DNA of 64,000 nt, taken from positions 50,106,274-50,170,273 of the forward strand of contig CM043942.1 in assembly GCA_014529385.2 (NCBI GenBank), read 5' to 3'. Both the position numbers and the translations under genes were made by a program. Source of the stretch: Adiantum capillus-veneris (Eukaryota > Streptophyta > Polypodiopsida > Polypodiales > Pteridaceae). Below the pieces are notes generated by a model. The model worked only from the letters and a program-made list of their open reading frames with translations, was not told the DNA's origin and searched no databases. The stretch's first letter is position 1; every line of letters begins with the position of its first letter. This document shows, piece by piece, positions 1 through 10,772 of this stretch.

Positions 1-1862
1 CATTCATTGCATCATCCCAATGCACATTTCCAACTGCATCCTCAAAACATGTGGGCTCCACATCTTGTATCACCTTAGCCATGTAGGCTTGGTGATGCGC
101 TAGATACCCATCATAAGTCAATTTCTGAACTGGATTTCTGACTCTATTAGATCTGCGCGGTCCTGGGTCACTCCTTTGCCCTCTAGCATCTTCTTGTACT
201 TTCCTTACACCAGGTGTCCTGACAGCCGGAATTCCAAATTCCTCATCAAGACTTTGTTCAGAACCATCTGAATCCATGTCTACATGTGAAAAACCTGATG
301 ATGCATCAACCATAAAGGGAGGTTCATCAACCCTTTCCTTTCCTTTTCGTGATACATTCCCTGTACCTGTTGGTGGAGTAACCTGCGTACGTAGTCTACC
401 ATTCCATGGTTTCTCAACAGAGCCACGAGAAGAGGACTCTTGTGGTCCACTCAAAACCTGTGACTGTGGCCTCACATTTTGTACAACCACAAATCTTTTA
501 CATCAGCCCCAATAGTGCCATGGGCATTACTGTACCAGCTGCTCATCTCATCAAAGACTACATCTCTGCTCACTCGTAATTCTCGTGTAGTAGGATTGTA
601 GCACGTGTACCCCTTTTGTTCAAGGGAATATCCCACAAGAATACATTTCTCTGCTTTAGGATCCAATTTCCTACGCAACTCATCTGGTACATGCACGTAA
701 GCTATGCAGCCAAACACTTTCAAGTGTGCCAAATCAGGCTTTGTACCTGTAAACTTTTCCTCAGGTGTTACATTATGCACCGCAGCTGTAGGTGTCCTGT
801 TCATAATGTACACAGCTGTATTTACAGCTTCAGCCCAGAAATGATGAGGCATGTTCTTCTCATTCATCAATGCACGTGCAACCTCTGCAATGTGCCCGTT
901 TTTCCTTTCTGCGACCCCATTCTGCTGTGGAGTATATCTGCATGTAAACAGCCTGTCCTGTGTATACCATGCATTCGCAGAAAATCCAAAAAATCATTGG
1001 AGAAGTACTCTCCCCCTCCATCTGACCTCAATGTTTTGATTTGCATATCTGTCTCCTTCTCAATCATGACTTTGAAGTCTTGAAAGTGACCAAACACTTC
1101 ACTTTTGTTACGCATGAAGTAGACCCATACTTTCCTTGTATGGTCATCAATGAAAGAGACATAATACCTGCAACCATGTATACTTGCAGTATCGGTTGGA
1201 CCCCAAACATCTGTGTGCACCACCTCAAGTGGCCTTTTACATACATTGCGCTCATGTGGAAATGAGCCCTTTGACTGTTTTCCAAACTGGCATGCTGCAC
1301 ACACTTTATGCATACCATCCACCTTGAATTTGGGCAAACCTTTTACAATCTGTTTTGATTGCATGCTGCGCAATCTCTGCTCATTGACATGGCCAATGCG
1401 TTTGTGCCAAATGTCAACATCAGCCACAACACCTGTGCCCTGTGAAAATAATGCAGATTTTACCTCAGGCATGTCTACATTCAGCGTAAACATTCTGCCC
1501 ACACATTTGCCCTCTGTGATCAGCTTACAACCATTCTGGAAATCTTCTACATAACAGCCATTTGGATTGAAGCGAACCTGCAAACCCTGCTCAACCATTT
1601 GTCCAACAGAAACAAGATTCTTTGTAATGTTTGGGACATGAAGTACATCTGCTAAGTAATTTGATTTCCCACTCTTCGTATTTAGAGGTATGTCCCCTAC
1701 ATGAGCAATGGTGTAAGCTATATCATCTCCTGTCTGCACATAGCCTGACACATCTGGTTTGCGCATATCTCTAAACCACTCTCCATGAGATGTCATGTGA
1801 TTAGAGGCACCTGAATCCACATACCAAACATCATCTTGGGTGGAATTCTCTGTAGTCATTGT
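1..1862 (-). pseudogene. Copia A pol fragment: protease, integrase, start of the integrase-RT spacer
   Basis: Reading on the minus strand from 1862, the fragment has the copia protease motif VDSGASNHM, the zinc-binding HxxxxH...CxxC module (IWHKRIGH to CAACQFGK) and the integrase core (HTDVWGP, then RSDGGGEY). Compared with Copia B there are two frame breaks. A 5-bp insertion near 951-962 throws the integrase out of frame after the second catalytic Asp region, and a 1-bp deletion near 490 breaks the spacer. It keeps two codons (near 808-815) that Copia B has lost. These lesions and the G1 insertion make it non-functional. It would be the middle of a single gag-pol polyprotein. Confidence 0.88.
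1858..1862. repeat. Target-site duplication ATTGT, left copy
   Basis: ATTGT directly precedes the TG of the G1 5' LTR and is repeated directly after the CA of the 3' LTR at 10768-10772. The uninterrupted sequence in Copia B (16611-16625) contains ATTGT once, which confirms a 5-bp duplication of the insertion site. Five bases is the normal length for Ty3/gypsy integrases. Confidence 0.95.
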
Positions 1863-3453
1863 TGTCATAATAATCAATATCTAATTCTCCTAAATGATTT
1901 TCTCATATTAAACTGATCATTTAATGTGGGGAAGTGCCAAGGGAGAAAAAGCTAGAATATTGGTTAAGTTAGCAAACCGGCCACAGTAGGGATCCAAAGG
2001 AGGGAAAATAGGGATCCAAAGGGGGGGCCATCTGCAAAAGAGCCATGTGAAACAATGGGCTAAAAAGACCCTAAGGTTCAGCCCATTAAGACTTCCAAAA
2101 TGCTAAGGTTCCAAAATTCAAAGGTTGTGTCCAAAGGTCAACCTTAGGGAAAATTGGATGCTTAGTGTGTGCCCAAAAAGTCTTTCTGCATCCCTACATG
2201 GGAGGGGGCGAGCCCCAAAGCTAGGGGATGAGAGAGAAAACCACACACACACACACAGGCTCCCTTTACACAAAGGGAATGAGGGACACATGTCAGCTCC
2301 CTAGGCCAGATGCCCACAAGGTGTGCCCAATTCCTATTGGAAGACCCTTGAAGTGGACCAATGAGAATTAAGCTAGAGTAAATCTAGTTTAATTAATTTA
2401 AAAACATTTAATAAAAGAAACCAATAAGAATTAAGTGTCCTAGAAGACTATTGGGCAGTCTCCCAAGGGGTCCAATGAGCATTCAGAAGCCCCATGGCTT
2501 GCCTGATTCCTATTGGCCAGGAGGCAAAGGGGTCCAATGAGAGTTTAGTTTAATTATTTAATTATCTAAAGCTCTCACAAAAGGGGAAAGGGGGACACAT
2601 GTCAGAAGGCTATCACTTATGCTGCTTAATTCCTATTGGCTTGACCTGGGGAGGTCCAATGAGGAAAAAGCCAGCCTAACTTAGCAGCTAGGGCTCGCCC
2701 AAGAGAGAGGGGGGGCTGATTTTTGCTTGGCATTCACTCTCACACTCTCACACTTGACCATGTGTGAAGGGAAAAATACTCTATCTCCTCCCAAGCTTTA
2801 ATGGAGAGCTCATCACCTACTCCAAGCTTGTGAGATAGAAGCCTACATCAACACTCTCTTGGCATGTGGATGCAAATCCAACCGAGAGCCAAGCTTCAAT
2901 GCATGCTCATCTTCTCTACCAAGCTAATTACTAAGCTAAGCTATGCTAATATGAGTGATTATGTGAGGAGATGTACTTCTTTCTCGTAAGATACTTCTTT
3001 TTCCTCTCAATCTACTCTCATACCCTGCTAGCTCTCACCATCTTCGAAGGTGTGTGAGGTCTTGGGTCTGAGAACGGGGATAATTCAAGTTGTGTTTGAT
3101 TAAGTGTTTTGCTTGGTGTATGAAGCTTCCATCTTCATTGCACTAGCTAGTCTTGAAGGAACACAAAGAATTGTATTGTACAATGTCTCTCTTGATGGGA
3201 GAAACCATAATACAAAGCCTTTTGGAGGGGGGACCGGCTCCATGCAAATCCGGTCCTCAACTGTTGTCAATAGCTTAATTGCTCTCTCTTTTGAAAGTAT
3301 TGTCGATGCTATCTAACTAGGTGTTATGCTTTTTGTTGCTCTCTCCACCCAAGCACTCTTGTAATTCTCATTAGGAATCTATTCTAATGAAATGCCCACT
3401 ATGTTCATGCTAAATTCCGCTACACATAAGATTTTAGGCCATTAAATGTTACA
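1863..3453 (+). repeat. G1 5' LTR
   Basis: 1591 bp, beginning TGTCATAATA and ending AATGTTACA, so bounded by the usual TG...CA. It is repeated at 9178-10767. The 5' half holds an array of ATTGG/CCAAT dyads (2331-2660), an AC run at 2241-2257 and a repeated GGGACACATGTCAG (2284 and 2593). A 70-codon open stretch at 3104-3316 also occurs in the other LTR but has no recognisable content and is not called a gene. Confidence 0.96.
2331..2660 (+). promoter_or_regulatory. Four ATTGG...CCAAT dyads in the G1 LTR
   Basis: TTCCTATTGG is followed 15-25 bases later by a CCAATGAG-type motif at 2331/2358, 2507/2532 and 2631/2655. A related pair, CTATTGG at 2448 and TCCAATGAG at 2471, makes a fourth, with one extra CCAAT at 2421. 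CCAAT boxes are the known target of NF-Y. Opposed pairs spaced like this could be an upstream promoter/enhancer array or a series of small stem-loops. The same array recurs in the 3' LTR about 7315 bases later. Function is inferred from motif only. Confidence 0.55.
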
Positions 3454-3454
3454 T

Positions 3455-3466
3455 TGGTATCAGAGC
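3455..3466 (+). other. Primer-binding site, initiator tRNA-Met type
   Basis: TGGTATCAGAGC starts two bases after the LTR end (one spacer base). This is the usual plant primer site complementary to the 3' end of initiator tRNA-Met, from which minus-strand cDNA starts. Confidence 0.93.
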
Positions 3467-3870
3467 TCAAGGTTTCTCTTTTCTTGCTCAAGAAGGGAGG
3501 TCCTCAAGCTAGCTACAAATGGTTGGTATTATTAATTGCCTGTGAGTAAGTAGAATAGGGATTTTTCAGCCTTGCAGTGCGCCTGCCTTTGTGCAGTTAA
3601 CGGGGCATCACCGTCGAGAGCTATGGTCTTAATAGTGGAGTCCTACGGGGCTTGCCTACGGCTTAACCACTATTGAGCTATTAGAAGCTTGACAGGAGCC
3701 GGTGCTGTTTTGGTGTCGAAAGACCCTCTCTTCTATTCCTTGCAATTAATGGTATTCGAGCCGTGGGTACAGTAGCTTGAGTGCTTTTTCTAAAGGGGTA
3801 AAGAGGAGTAGCAACTAGGTCTTGAAGTGCCAAAGTACACCTAAAAAGTTTACACCTAAAAATTGTTAGA

Positions 3871-4794
3871 ATGGCTGACAATATTAAAGAGAGTGAAATT
3901 AATGTTGATAACTTTGATTTTGCTCATGAGCAAGCTACTAATGATGCTTCAATGCTTGTTAATTATCTTGTTTCTAGGCTTCAACAAGCCATGGGCAATC
4001 CATCTCTCCAAAGTGAAGTGCAACGGCAGCTCCGTGCTCACGGGATTCTCCAAGTTCATCACCATGACGAGAGAACACCTAGGAAGCCTCCTTGTGAGAC
4101 TACCAAAAGAGGTCTCTCTCCGATTCGGGAAGAAGAAGAGAATCCATATGAAGGGCTCAAGAACTTACTTCTTGATGATGCATCTCCTTCCCAAAGGAGA
4201 ACTCAAGAGCCTCCACCGAAGGAACGAGAAAGAAGCGAGTCTCCCGCCACCTCGGCGGAGATGGCTCCACGAAGACGGCGGGCTAAACGCTCTCCATCAC
4301 CACCAAAGCGGAGAAGACCATCACACTCTTCTCCACGCCATAATTCAAAGAGGGATGATAAAAAGCAAGAGAAGAAAAAGGCGAGAAAGAGGACACCCTC
4401 TTCTCCATCTTCTTTATCCTCTTCCTCTTATGAAAGCTATGGTGAAAACGACAAAGATCAAGACAAGAAAAAGGCGAGAAAGAGGTCACCCTCTTCTCCA
4501 CCTTCTTCAAATTCTTCATCTTCTGAAGAAAGTGATGGTGCAACTTTTGAACCATCAAAAAGAAGAGGCCATAGAAAATCCTATGCCGCATGGAAGAGGT
4601 CGTCCAAGCTGAAGAAATTCAAAGAGGGAGGGAAGAGCATCTCTTTCCTTACCTATGATGGCACCTTCGGTGCTACAGACAAAGTTTTGGCCTTTATCCA
4701 GCAATTCGATGCGGCGTTTGGAGATGAGGGCTTCACGGAGTCCTCTAAGCTACGCCATGTAGCTATGCACTTTCAAAAGTCCGCCAGACAATAG
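3871..4794 (+). pseudogene. G1 gag, N-terminal part with SR-like region, ending at an in-frame TAG
   Basis: 307 codons from ATG 3871. Residues 1-75 are ordinary, about 130-240 are rich in Arg, Ser, Pro and Lys, and the start of the capsid-like retrotransposon gag domain follows (FLTYDGTFG, then HFQKSARQ). The SR-like part contains an imperfect duplication: a KKKARKR block followed by Pro/Ser and acidic residues occurs twice, near 4365 and 4466. The TAG at 4792-4794 sits where gag families normally have Trp in a WW pair, so a TGG to TAG change is the simplest reading. The frame continues unchanged to 8820. Gag would form the cytoplasmic particle. Confidence 0.85.
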
Positions 4795-7700
4795 TGGTCT
4801 AGCCTACGAGCCAACGGTGAAGCTCCACGAACATGGAAGGCTTTAAGAGCTTCCATTATGAAGCAGTTTTTGGCCACCGATGCCAAAGACAAAGTACTCA
4901 CCGAATGGCGAAGCTTAAAGCTCTCTCCCAATGAATCCATCCACAAATATGTAGACAAGTTTTGGGACCTACAACTCAAAGCCACTGTCTTCAAAAAGTT
5001 GGATTTTGGAGAGCAAAAGCAACAATTTTGTGCGGGCTTAACCGAGGAAATGGCGGAGTATGTCAACTCCCAAAGGCCACGTACCATATCGGCGGTAATA
5101 CACCATACTATGGTGGCCTCGCGAATCAATTTCCAAACGGGGGGTAAAAGAAATAATAAGCCCCCGGAAAACAAAGGTACCAATGAGCCTAAGGGGAAGG
5201 ACAATGTCCAAAAGTCTCCTAAGGGCAATTCCAACAAAGCTAAAGAGAAGGGAGTTTACAAAGGAAAGAATAAACTCTCTCCTGAAGAGCTTGAGCGTTA
5301 TCGTAAAGATAACCGGTGTTTCAAGTGCGGCGAACAAGGGCATGCGTACTGCGCTTGTCCCCAAAAGAACAACCGCCAAGATCCTCCTAGAGCTTCTTTG
5401 GTTGAAATCCAAGAGGAGGAGATTCACCAAACTCACCACAAAGGATCTCCACTATGCCATGCTTGGGGAAAGGTAAGAGAACATGATGCTTTTATTCTCT
5501 TTGACCCTGGTTCTACTCACAATTTCATATCTATGGAGTTAGCCACCAAGCTAGGCATACAATCCTACGAGATGGGAGATATCCTACCCGCAGACAGTGC
5601 CTTCAAGGGGCAAGAAGCTTCAGTCACTCCCTTAATCGGGAAATTGAGGCTTCATGTCCAAGGCTATGTGGACAAAGAGGATTTCTTTATCTCTCCTCTC
5701 AAGCATGAGGATGTAATCCTAGGGGCACCATGGTTTGACCGTTTGGCTGCCCATGTTAAATTTCCTGAAAGGAGAATCTCCTTTAAGTTCAGGGAAAAGG
5801 ACATGTATATAGATGCTAGGGAGATGGGTAACACCATCCCCATTGTACATACACCAGCTTTCAACAAGTCAATAAAGAGCTCTATTTCCGTGTACATGAT
5901 TTTTGTTAAAGATTCTCAAAATGAACCTAATGCTTTAGCAAAAGAAAATAAAAGCAACCAAAAGGAATTAGAGTTATCCAATTTTCTCAAGGGGTTTCAA
6001 GATGTCTTTATTGACGACATCCCTTGTGAGCTACCTCCTAAACGAGGTAATGATGACCATGCAATTGAACTTCTTCCAGGAAGTTCACCGCCTAACAAAC
6101 CTCCTTATAGAGTTTCTCAAGCTCAACAAGAGGAGATTATGCGGCAAGTGCATGAGTTAATTGAGAAGGGCATGGTTAGGCCTAGCTCATCTCCATTTTG
6201 CTCACCTGTGCTATTAGTGCAAAAGAAAGACGGCACATATCGTATGTGTGTCGACTATAGAGCACTAAATAGGATCACTATCAAGAATAGGTTTCCCGTT
6301 CCACGGGTAGAAGACCTATTTGATAAGCTACAAGGATCGACCTACTTCAGTAGGATTGACCTAAAAAGTGGTTATCATCAAATAAGGATAGTTGATCAAG
6401 ACATTGTAAAGACCGCATTTCGTACTACATTTGGTCTTTACGAATACATTGTCATGCCTTTTGGCTTGACTAATGCACAAGCCACATTTAATCGCTTGAT
6501 GGAGAAGCTGTTCAGACCTCATCGAACCTTCACTGGAGTGTTCTTTGATGATATTATCATCTACTCTAATTCATTAGAGGAACACAAGCAACACCTCCAG
6601 GTAATATTTCAAGTTTTAAGAGAGAATAAACTTTATGTTAATCGAAAGAAAAGTGAATTTTTCTTGCAAGAGATTCAATATTTAGGTCACATTATCTCTC
6701 AAGATGGAATCCAAATGGATCCATCCAAGTTAGAGGTAATAAAAGGATGGCCTAAACCAAGGAATCTTCATGAACTAAGAAGCTTTATAGGTATGTGTGC
6801 ATACTATAGACGCTTCATAGAAAAGTTCTCACAAATTGCGGGACCATTACATGACCTAACAAAGAAAAATGTTAGGTATACGTGGTCTGCTAAGGAGAAC
6901 AATGCTTTCGAAAAGCTTAAAGAAAAGCTTATCTCTCAACCTGTGCTTACACTACCGGATCTCTCAAAACCATTTGAGGTCCAATGTGATGCTTGTGGTG
7001 ATTGCCTTGGGGCTGTTTTGCTCCAAGAAGGGCACGCCATAGGCTATGAGAGTCGAAGGCTCGACCTTGTTGAGCAAGCTCTAGGCATATATGAAAAAGA
7101 ACTCCTTGCAGTTCTACATGCCTTAGACTCATGGAAGCACTATTTATTGGGGACTCCTTTCATTCTGCGAACGGATCACCAAAGTCTTAAGTACTTCATG
7201 ACGCAGACCAAGCTCTCCGACAAACAAATGAGGTGGGCAAATTTCCTTTCGCAATTTCATTTTCATATTGCTCACATTGCTGGCAAGCATAATCAAGTAG
7301 CCGATGCACTCTCAAGACGACCGAGAGTGAATGCGGTTTCCATAGCAACTCACAATGATCTATCTTTAATGATAGATGAGTATGCTATTGATCCCGATTT
7401 TAGAGATGTGATTTCAGCCCTTGCATTAGGGAAGAAAGAAGAACCATTTACTTTACAAGATGGTTATCTTCTCTATGGCAATAGACTATGCATTACTAAC
7501 TCACTACGTGAGAAAGTAATGTATGAATCTCATGCTCCCCCATATGCGGGGCATAGAGGGATTCAGTCTACCCTAAAGGGAATTGAAACATATTTCTATT
7601 GGCCTACCATGAAAGTGAACATACATGAGTATGTTTCCAAATGTGTGGTATGTCAAAAGACAAAATTTGATAGAGGGAAGCAACTTGGATTGCTTCAACC

Positions 7701-8820
7701 CTTGCCAATCCCTAATTCACCTTGGGAGAGCATATCCATGGATTTTATCTTTGGATTGCCTAAGTCTATCCATGGGAATACGGGAATATGGACGATAGTA
7801 GACAGGTTCAGTAAACAAGCTCATTTTATACCTGTCAAAAAGACTATCAAAGCCCATCAAATGGCAACCCTCTTCATTTCGCAAATTTTCAAGTACCATG
7901 GCTTGCCAATGTCCATAGTGTCGGATAGAGATCCTAGAATGACCAGTAATTTCTGGAAGGGTCTCTTTGAGAATTTAGGAACAAGGCTAAACTTCTCTTC
8001 GGCCTATCATCCACAAACTGATGGCCAAAGTGAAATAGCTAACCTAAGTATTCTCGATCTACTAAAAGCCTATGTAACGGAAGTAGATCAAAGATCCCAA
8101 TGGGAGAAGTACTTACCCTTAGTAGAGTATGCTTACAATAACACTGTACATACTTCTACAGGAAAAGCACCTTTCGAGGTAATTGAGGGAAGATCAAAAA
8201 GTCCCTTGCTACTTAAGGTACATGGGAAGATCTTCGCTGCAGATGAGTATAGCCGAGACCTACAAGAATCTTTCCAAAAGATTAAGGAGGCTATCTCTAT
8301 CTCACAGCAAAGGCAAAAGGCTGCTGCTGACAAGCACAGAAGAGCCCAAGCCTTTAAAGAAAACGATTGGGTCTTGTTAAAGTCTCCTAAGGCTCGATTA
8401 AGGCACACGACGGGCAAGAATCCTACGGGCCACCAAAAGTACTATGCTAAACTAGCAAAAAGGTACTATGGTCCCTTCCAGATTCTTAGGCCAATCAATG
8501 AGATGGCCTATCAACTTAAGTTGCCCAATCATTGGCTCATACACAATGCTTTTCATGTGAGCCTCTTAAAGCCTTACAAAGGAGAGCCACCTCAAGAACC
8601 AACTATTGAAGACCCACCGGAGATCGAGGACCACGAGGAGGTGCTGCAGCCCGAGTCCATTCTTCGACATGAAGACAAGGTATTAAGAGGCGGTAAGACT
8701 ATCCGACGATATCTTATTAAGTTTAAGAATTATCCTTTTGAAGATGCTAGATGGATGCAAGGCATACAATTAAAGGATAACCTAAACCTTGTCAATGCTT
8801 ACAATGCTTCCCAAGAGTAA
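4795..8820 (+). CDS. G1 gag C-terminus and pol polyprotein (PR-RT-RH-IN-chromodomain)
   Basis: Same frame as the preceding gag part, open for 1320 codons from the first internal ATG at 4858. Residues counted from that ATG: gag remainder 1-150; CCHC zinc knuckle 153-167 (CFKCGEQGH); protease near 216 with an unusual DPGST in place of D-S/T-G; reverse transcriptase 455-630 with FFDD at 562-565; RNase H 705-820 (DACGD, TDHQSLKYF, VADALSR); integrase zinc module near 890 (ESHAPPYAGH...CVVCQ) and core with Asp near 961, Asp in SDRDPR near 1021 and Glu in GQSE near 1060; chromodomain 1275-1310. The frame is otherwise intact, so apart from the TAG this is a nearly complete copy. Chromodomains are known to steer integration toward histone-marked chromatin. 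Confidence 0.93.
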   Translation, partial: WSSLRANGEAPRTWKALRASIMKQFLATDAKDKVLTEWRSLKLSPNESIHKYVDKFWDLQLKATVFKKLDFGEQKQQFCAGLTEEMAEYVNSQRPRTISAVIHHTMVASRINFQTGGKRNNKPPENKGTNEPKGKDNVQKSPKGNSNKAKEKGVYKGKNKLSPEELERYRKDNRCFKCGEQGHAYCACPQKNNRQDPPRASLVEIQEEEIHQTHHKGSPLCHAWGKVREHDAFILFDPGSTHNFISMELATKLGIQSYEMGDILPADSAFKGQEASVTPLIGKLRLHVQGYVDKEDFFISPLKHEDVILGAPWFDRLAAHVKFPERRISFKFREKDMYIDAREMGNTIPIVHTPAFNKSIKSSISVYMIFVKDSQNEPNALAKENKSNQKELELSNFLKGFQDVFIDDIPCELPPKRGNDDHAIELLPGSSPPNKPPYRVSQAQQEEIMRQVHELIEKGMVRPSSSPFCSPVLLVQKKDGTYRMCVDYRALNRITIKNRFPVPRVEDLFDKLQGSTYFSRIDLKSGYHQIRIVDQDIVKTAFRTTFGLYEYIVMPFGLTNAQATFNRLMEKLFRPHRTFTGVFFDDIIIYSNSLEEHKQHLQVIFQVLRENKLYVNRKKSEFFLQEIQYLGHIISQDGIQMDPSKLEVIKGWPKPRNLHELRSFIGMCAYYRRFIEKFSQIAGPLHDLTKKNVRYTWSAKENNAFEKLKEKLISQPVLTLPDLSKPFEVQCDACGDCLGAVLLQEGHAIGYESRRLDLVEQALGIYEKELLAVLHALDSWKHYLLGTPFILRTDHQSLKYFMTQTKLSDKQMRWANFLSQFHFHIAHIAGKHNQVADALSRRPRVNAVSIATHNDLSLMIDEYAIDPDFRDVISALALGKKEEPFTLQDGYLLYGNRLCITNSLREKVMYESHAPPYAGHRGIQSTLKGIETYFYWPTMKVNIHEYVSKCVVCQKTKFDRGKQLGLLQPLPIPNSPWESISMDFIFGLPKSIHGNTGIWTIVDRFSKQAHFIPVKKTIKAHQMATLFISQIFKYHGLPMSIVSDRDPRMTSNFWKGLFENLGTRLNFSSAYHPQTDGQSEIANLSILDLLKAYVTEVDQRSQWEKYLPLVEYAYNNTVHTSTGKAPFEVIEGRSKSPLLLKVHGKIFAADEYSRDLQESFQKIKEAISISQQRQKAAADKHRRAQAFKENDWVLLKSPKARLRHTTGKNPTGHQKYYAKLAKRYYGPFQILRPINEMAYQLKLPNHWLIHNAFHVSLLKPYKGEPPQEPTIEDPPEIEDHEEVLQPESILRHEDKVLRGGKTIRRYLIKFKNYPFEDARWMQGIQLKDNLNLVNAYNASQE

Positions 8821-9177
8821 GCAAATGTACAAAATGTTAAAAATGAACAAAATTTTTTGTCTTATAAGACTTTCTTTTTCTTTATTTGTGCACAAAAATG
8901 AAGTAGTATGCATGCTTAGATCAAGTTTGCGGAGACGACGTCTCCCGAACACCAAGTAGAGCTTGTCACTCTACTATGGAAGACTGATAGGACTAATGTG
9001 CAGACATGCTTGCGGCAGCCTCAGGCTCTCAAGCGCCAAATGGACTAGTCATCCATTATGGAATGATGTCGTAGGGTAACATAGGGATCCTCTACCCGCT
9101 AAGAAAAGGACTCATGCATATGCTTTATCTTCTCTACACCATAGTCGAGGACGACTATGATTTCAAGAGAGAGGTAA
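8821..9177 (+). other. G1 3' untranslated segment and polypurine tract
   Basis: No reading frame is seen between the pol stop and the 3' LTR. The last bases before the LTR, roughly 9164-9174, read CAAGAGAGAGG, a purine tract in the position needed for plus-strand priming, followed by TAA and then the LTR TG at 9178. Confidence 0.75.
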
Positions 9178-10767
9178 TGTCATAATAATCAATATCTAAT
9201 TCTCCTAAATGATTTTCTCATATTAAACTGATCATTTAATGTGGGGAAGTGCCAAGGGAGAAAAAGCTAGAATATTGGTTAAGTTAGCAAACCGGCCACA
9301 GTAGGGATCCAAAGGAGGGAAAATAGGGATCCAAAGGGGGGGCCATCTGCAAAAGAGCCATGTGAAACAATGGGCTAAAAAGACCCTAAGGTTCAGCCCA
9401 TTAAGACTTCCAAAATGCTAAGGTTCCAAAATTCAAAGGTTGTGTCCAAAGGTCAACCTTAGGGAAAATTGGATGCTTAGTGTGTGCCCAAAAAGTCTTT
9501 CTGCATCCCTACATGGGAGGGGGCGAGCCCCAAAGCTAGGGGATGAGAGAGAAAACCACACACACACACACAGGCTCCCTTTACACAAAGGGAATGAGGG
9601 ACACATGTCAGCTCCCTAGGCCAGATGCCCACAAGGTGTGCCCAATTCCTATTGGAAGACCCTTGAAGTGGACCAATGAGAATTAAGCTAGAGTAAATCT
9701 AGTTTAATTAATTTAAAAACATTTAATAAAAGAAACCAATAAGAATTAAGTGTCCTAGAAGACTATTGGGCAGTCTCCCAAGGGGTCCAATGAGCATTCA
9801 GAAGCCCCATGGCTTGCCTGATTCCTATTGGCCAGGAGGCAAAGGGGTCCAATGAGAGTTTAGTTTAATTATTTAATTATCTAAAGCTCTCACAAAAGGG
9901 GAAAGGGGGACACATGTCAGAAGGCTATCACTTATGCTGCTTAATTCCTATTGGCTTGACCTGGGGAGGTCCAATGAGGAAAAAGCCAGCCTAACTTAGC
10001 AGCTAGGGCTCGCCCAAGAGAGAGGGGGGCTGATTTTTGCTTGGCATTCACTCTCACACTCTCACACTTGACCATGTGTGAAGGGAAAAATACTCTATCT
10101 CCTCCCAAGCTTTAATGGAGAGCTCATCACCTACTCCAAGCTTGTGAGATAGAAGCCTACATCAACACTCTCTTGGCATGTGGATGCAAATCCAACCGAG
10201 AGCCAAGCTTCAATGCATGCTCATCTTCTCTACCAAGCTAATTACTAAGCTAAGCTATGCTAATATGAGTGATTATGTGAGGAGATGTACTTCTTTCTCG
10301 TAAGATACTTCTTTTTCCTCTCAATCTACTCTCATACCCTGCTAGCTCTCACCATCTTCGAAGGTGTGTGAGGTCTTGGGTCTGAGAACGGGGATAATTC
10401 AAGTTGTGTTTGATTAAGTGTTTTGCTTGGTGTATGAAGCTTCCATCTTCATTGCACTAGCTAGTCTTGAAGGAACACAAAGAATTGTATTGTACAATGT
10501 CTCTCTTGATGGGAGAAACCATAATACAAAGCCTTTTGGAGGGGGGACCGGCTCCATGCAAATCCGGTCCTCAACTGTTGTCAATAGCTTAATTGCTCTC
10601 TCTTTTGAAAGTATTGTCGATGCTATCTAACTAGGTGTTATGCTTTTTGTTGCTCTCTCCACCCAAGCACTCTTGTAATTCTCATTAGGAATCTATTCTA
10701 ATGAAATGCCCACTATGTTCATGCTAAATTCCGCTACACATAAGATTTTAGGCCATTAAATGTTACA
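9178..10767 (+). repeat. G1 3' LTR
   Basis: 1590 bp, the same as 1863-3453 in all blocks compared except for a G run after AAGAGAGA that is 7 long at about 2709 and 6 long at about 10024. It ends TGTTACA at 10767, immediately followed by the right target duplication. Confidence 0.96.
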
Positions 10768-10772
10768 ATTGT
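10768..10772. repeat. Target-site duplication ATTGT, right copy
   Basis: Matches 1858-1862. After it the Copia A sequence (ATTCATTAC...) resumes exactly as in Copia B at 16619. Confidence 0.95.

Larger units (their letters stand above)
1863..10767 (+). mobile_element. Young Ty3/gypsy chromovirus 'G1', complete with both LTRs
   Basis: An 8.9 kb element with LTRs at 1863-3453 and 9178-10767, an initiator-Met primer site at 3455, one gag-pol reading frame at 3871-8820 and a purine tract before the 3' LTR. The domain order protease, reverse transcriptase, RNase H, integrase identifies Ty3/gypsy, and a C-terminal chromodomain places it among the chromoviruses. It sits inside Copia A with a 5-bp target duplication. 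The LTRs agree in every block compared except for one G-run length (7 versus 6), so insertion was recent. One in-frame TAG at 4792-4794 breaks the gag. Confidence 0.96.

Noticed and set aside
3104..3316. 70-codon open frame repeated at 10418-10630
   Set aside because: It lies inside the LTR, occurs twice only because the LTR does, has no recognisable content and no reason to be translated.
4792..4794. Programmed stop-codon readthrough between gag and pol of G1
   Set aside because: The TAG is inside the capsid domain, upstream of the zinc knuckle, not at the gag-pol boundary, and replaces a position that is normally Trp.
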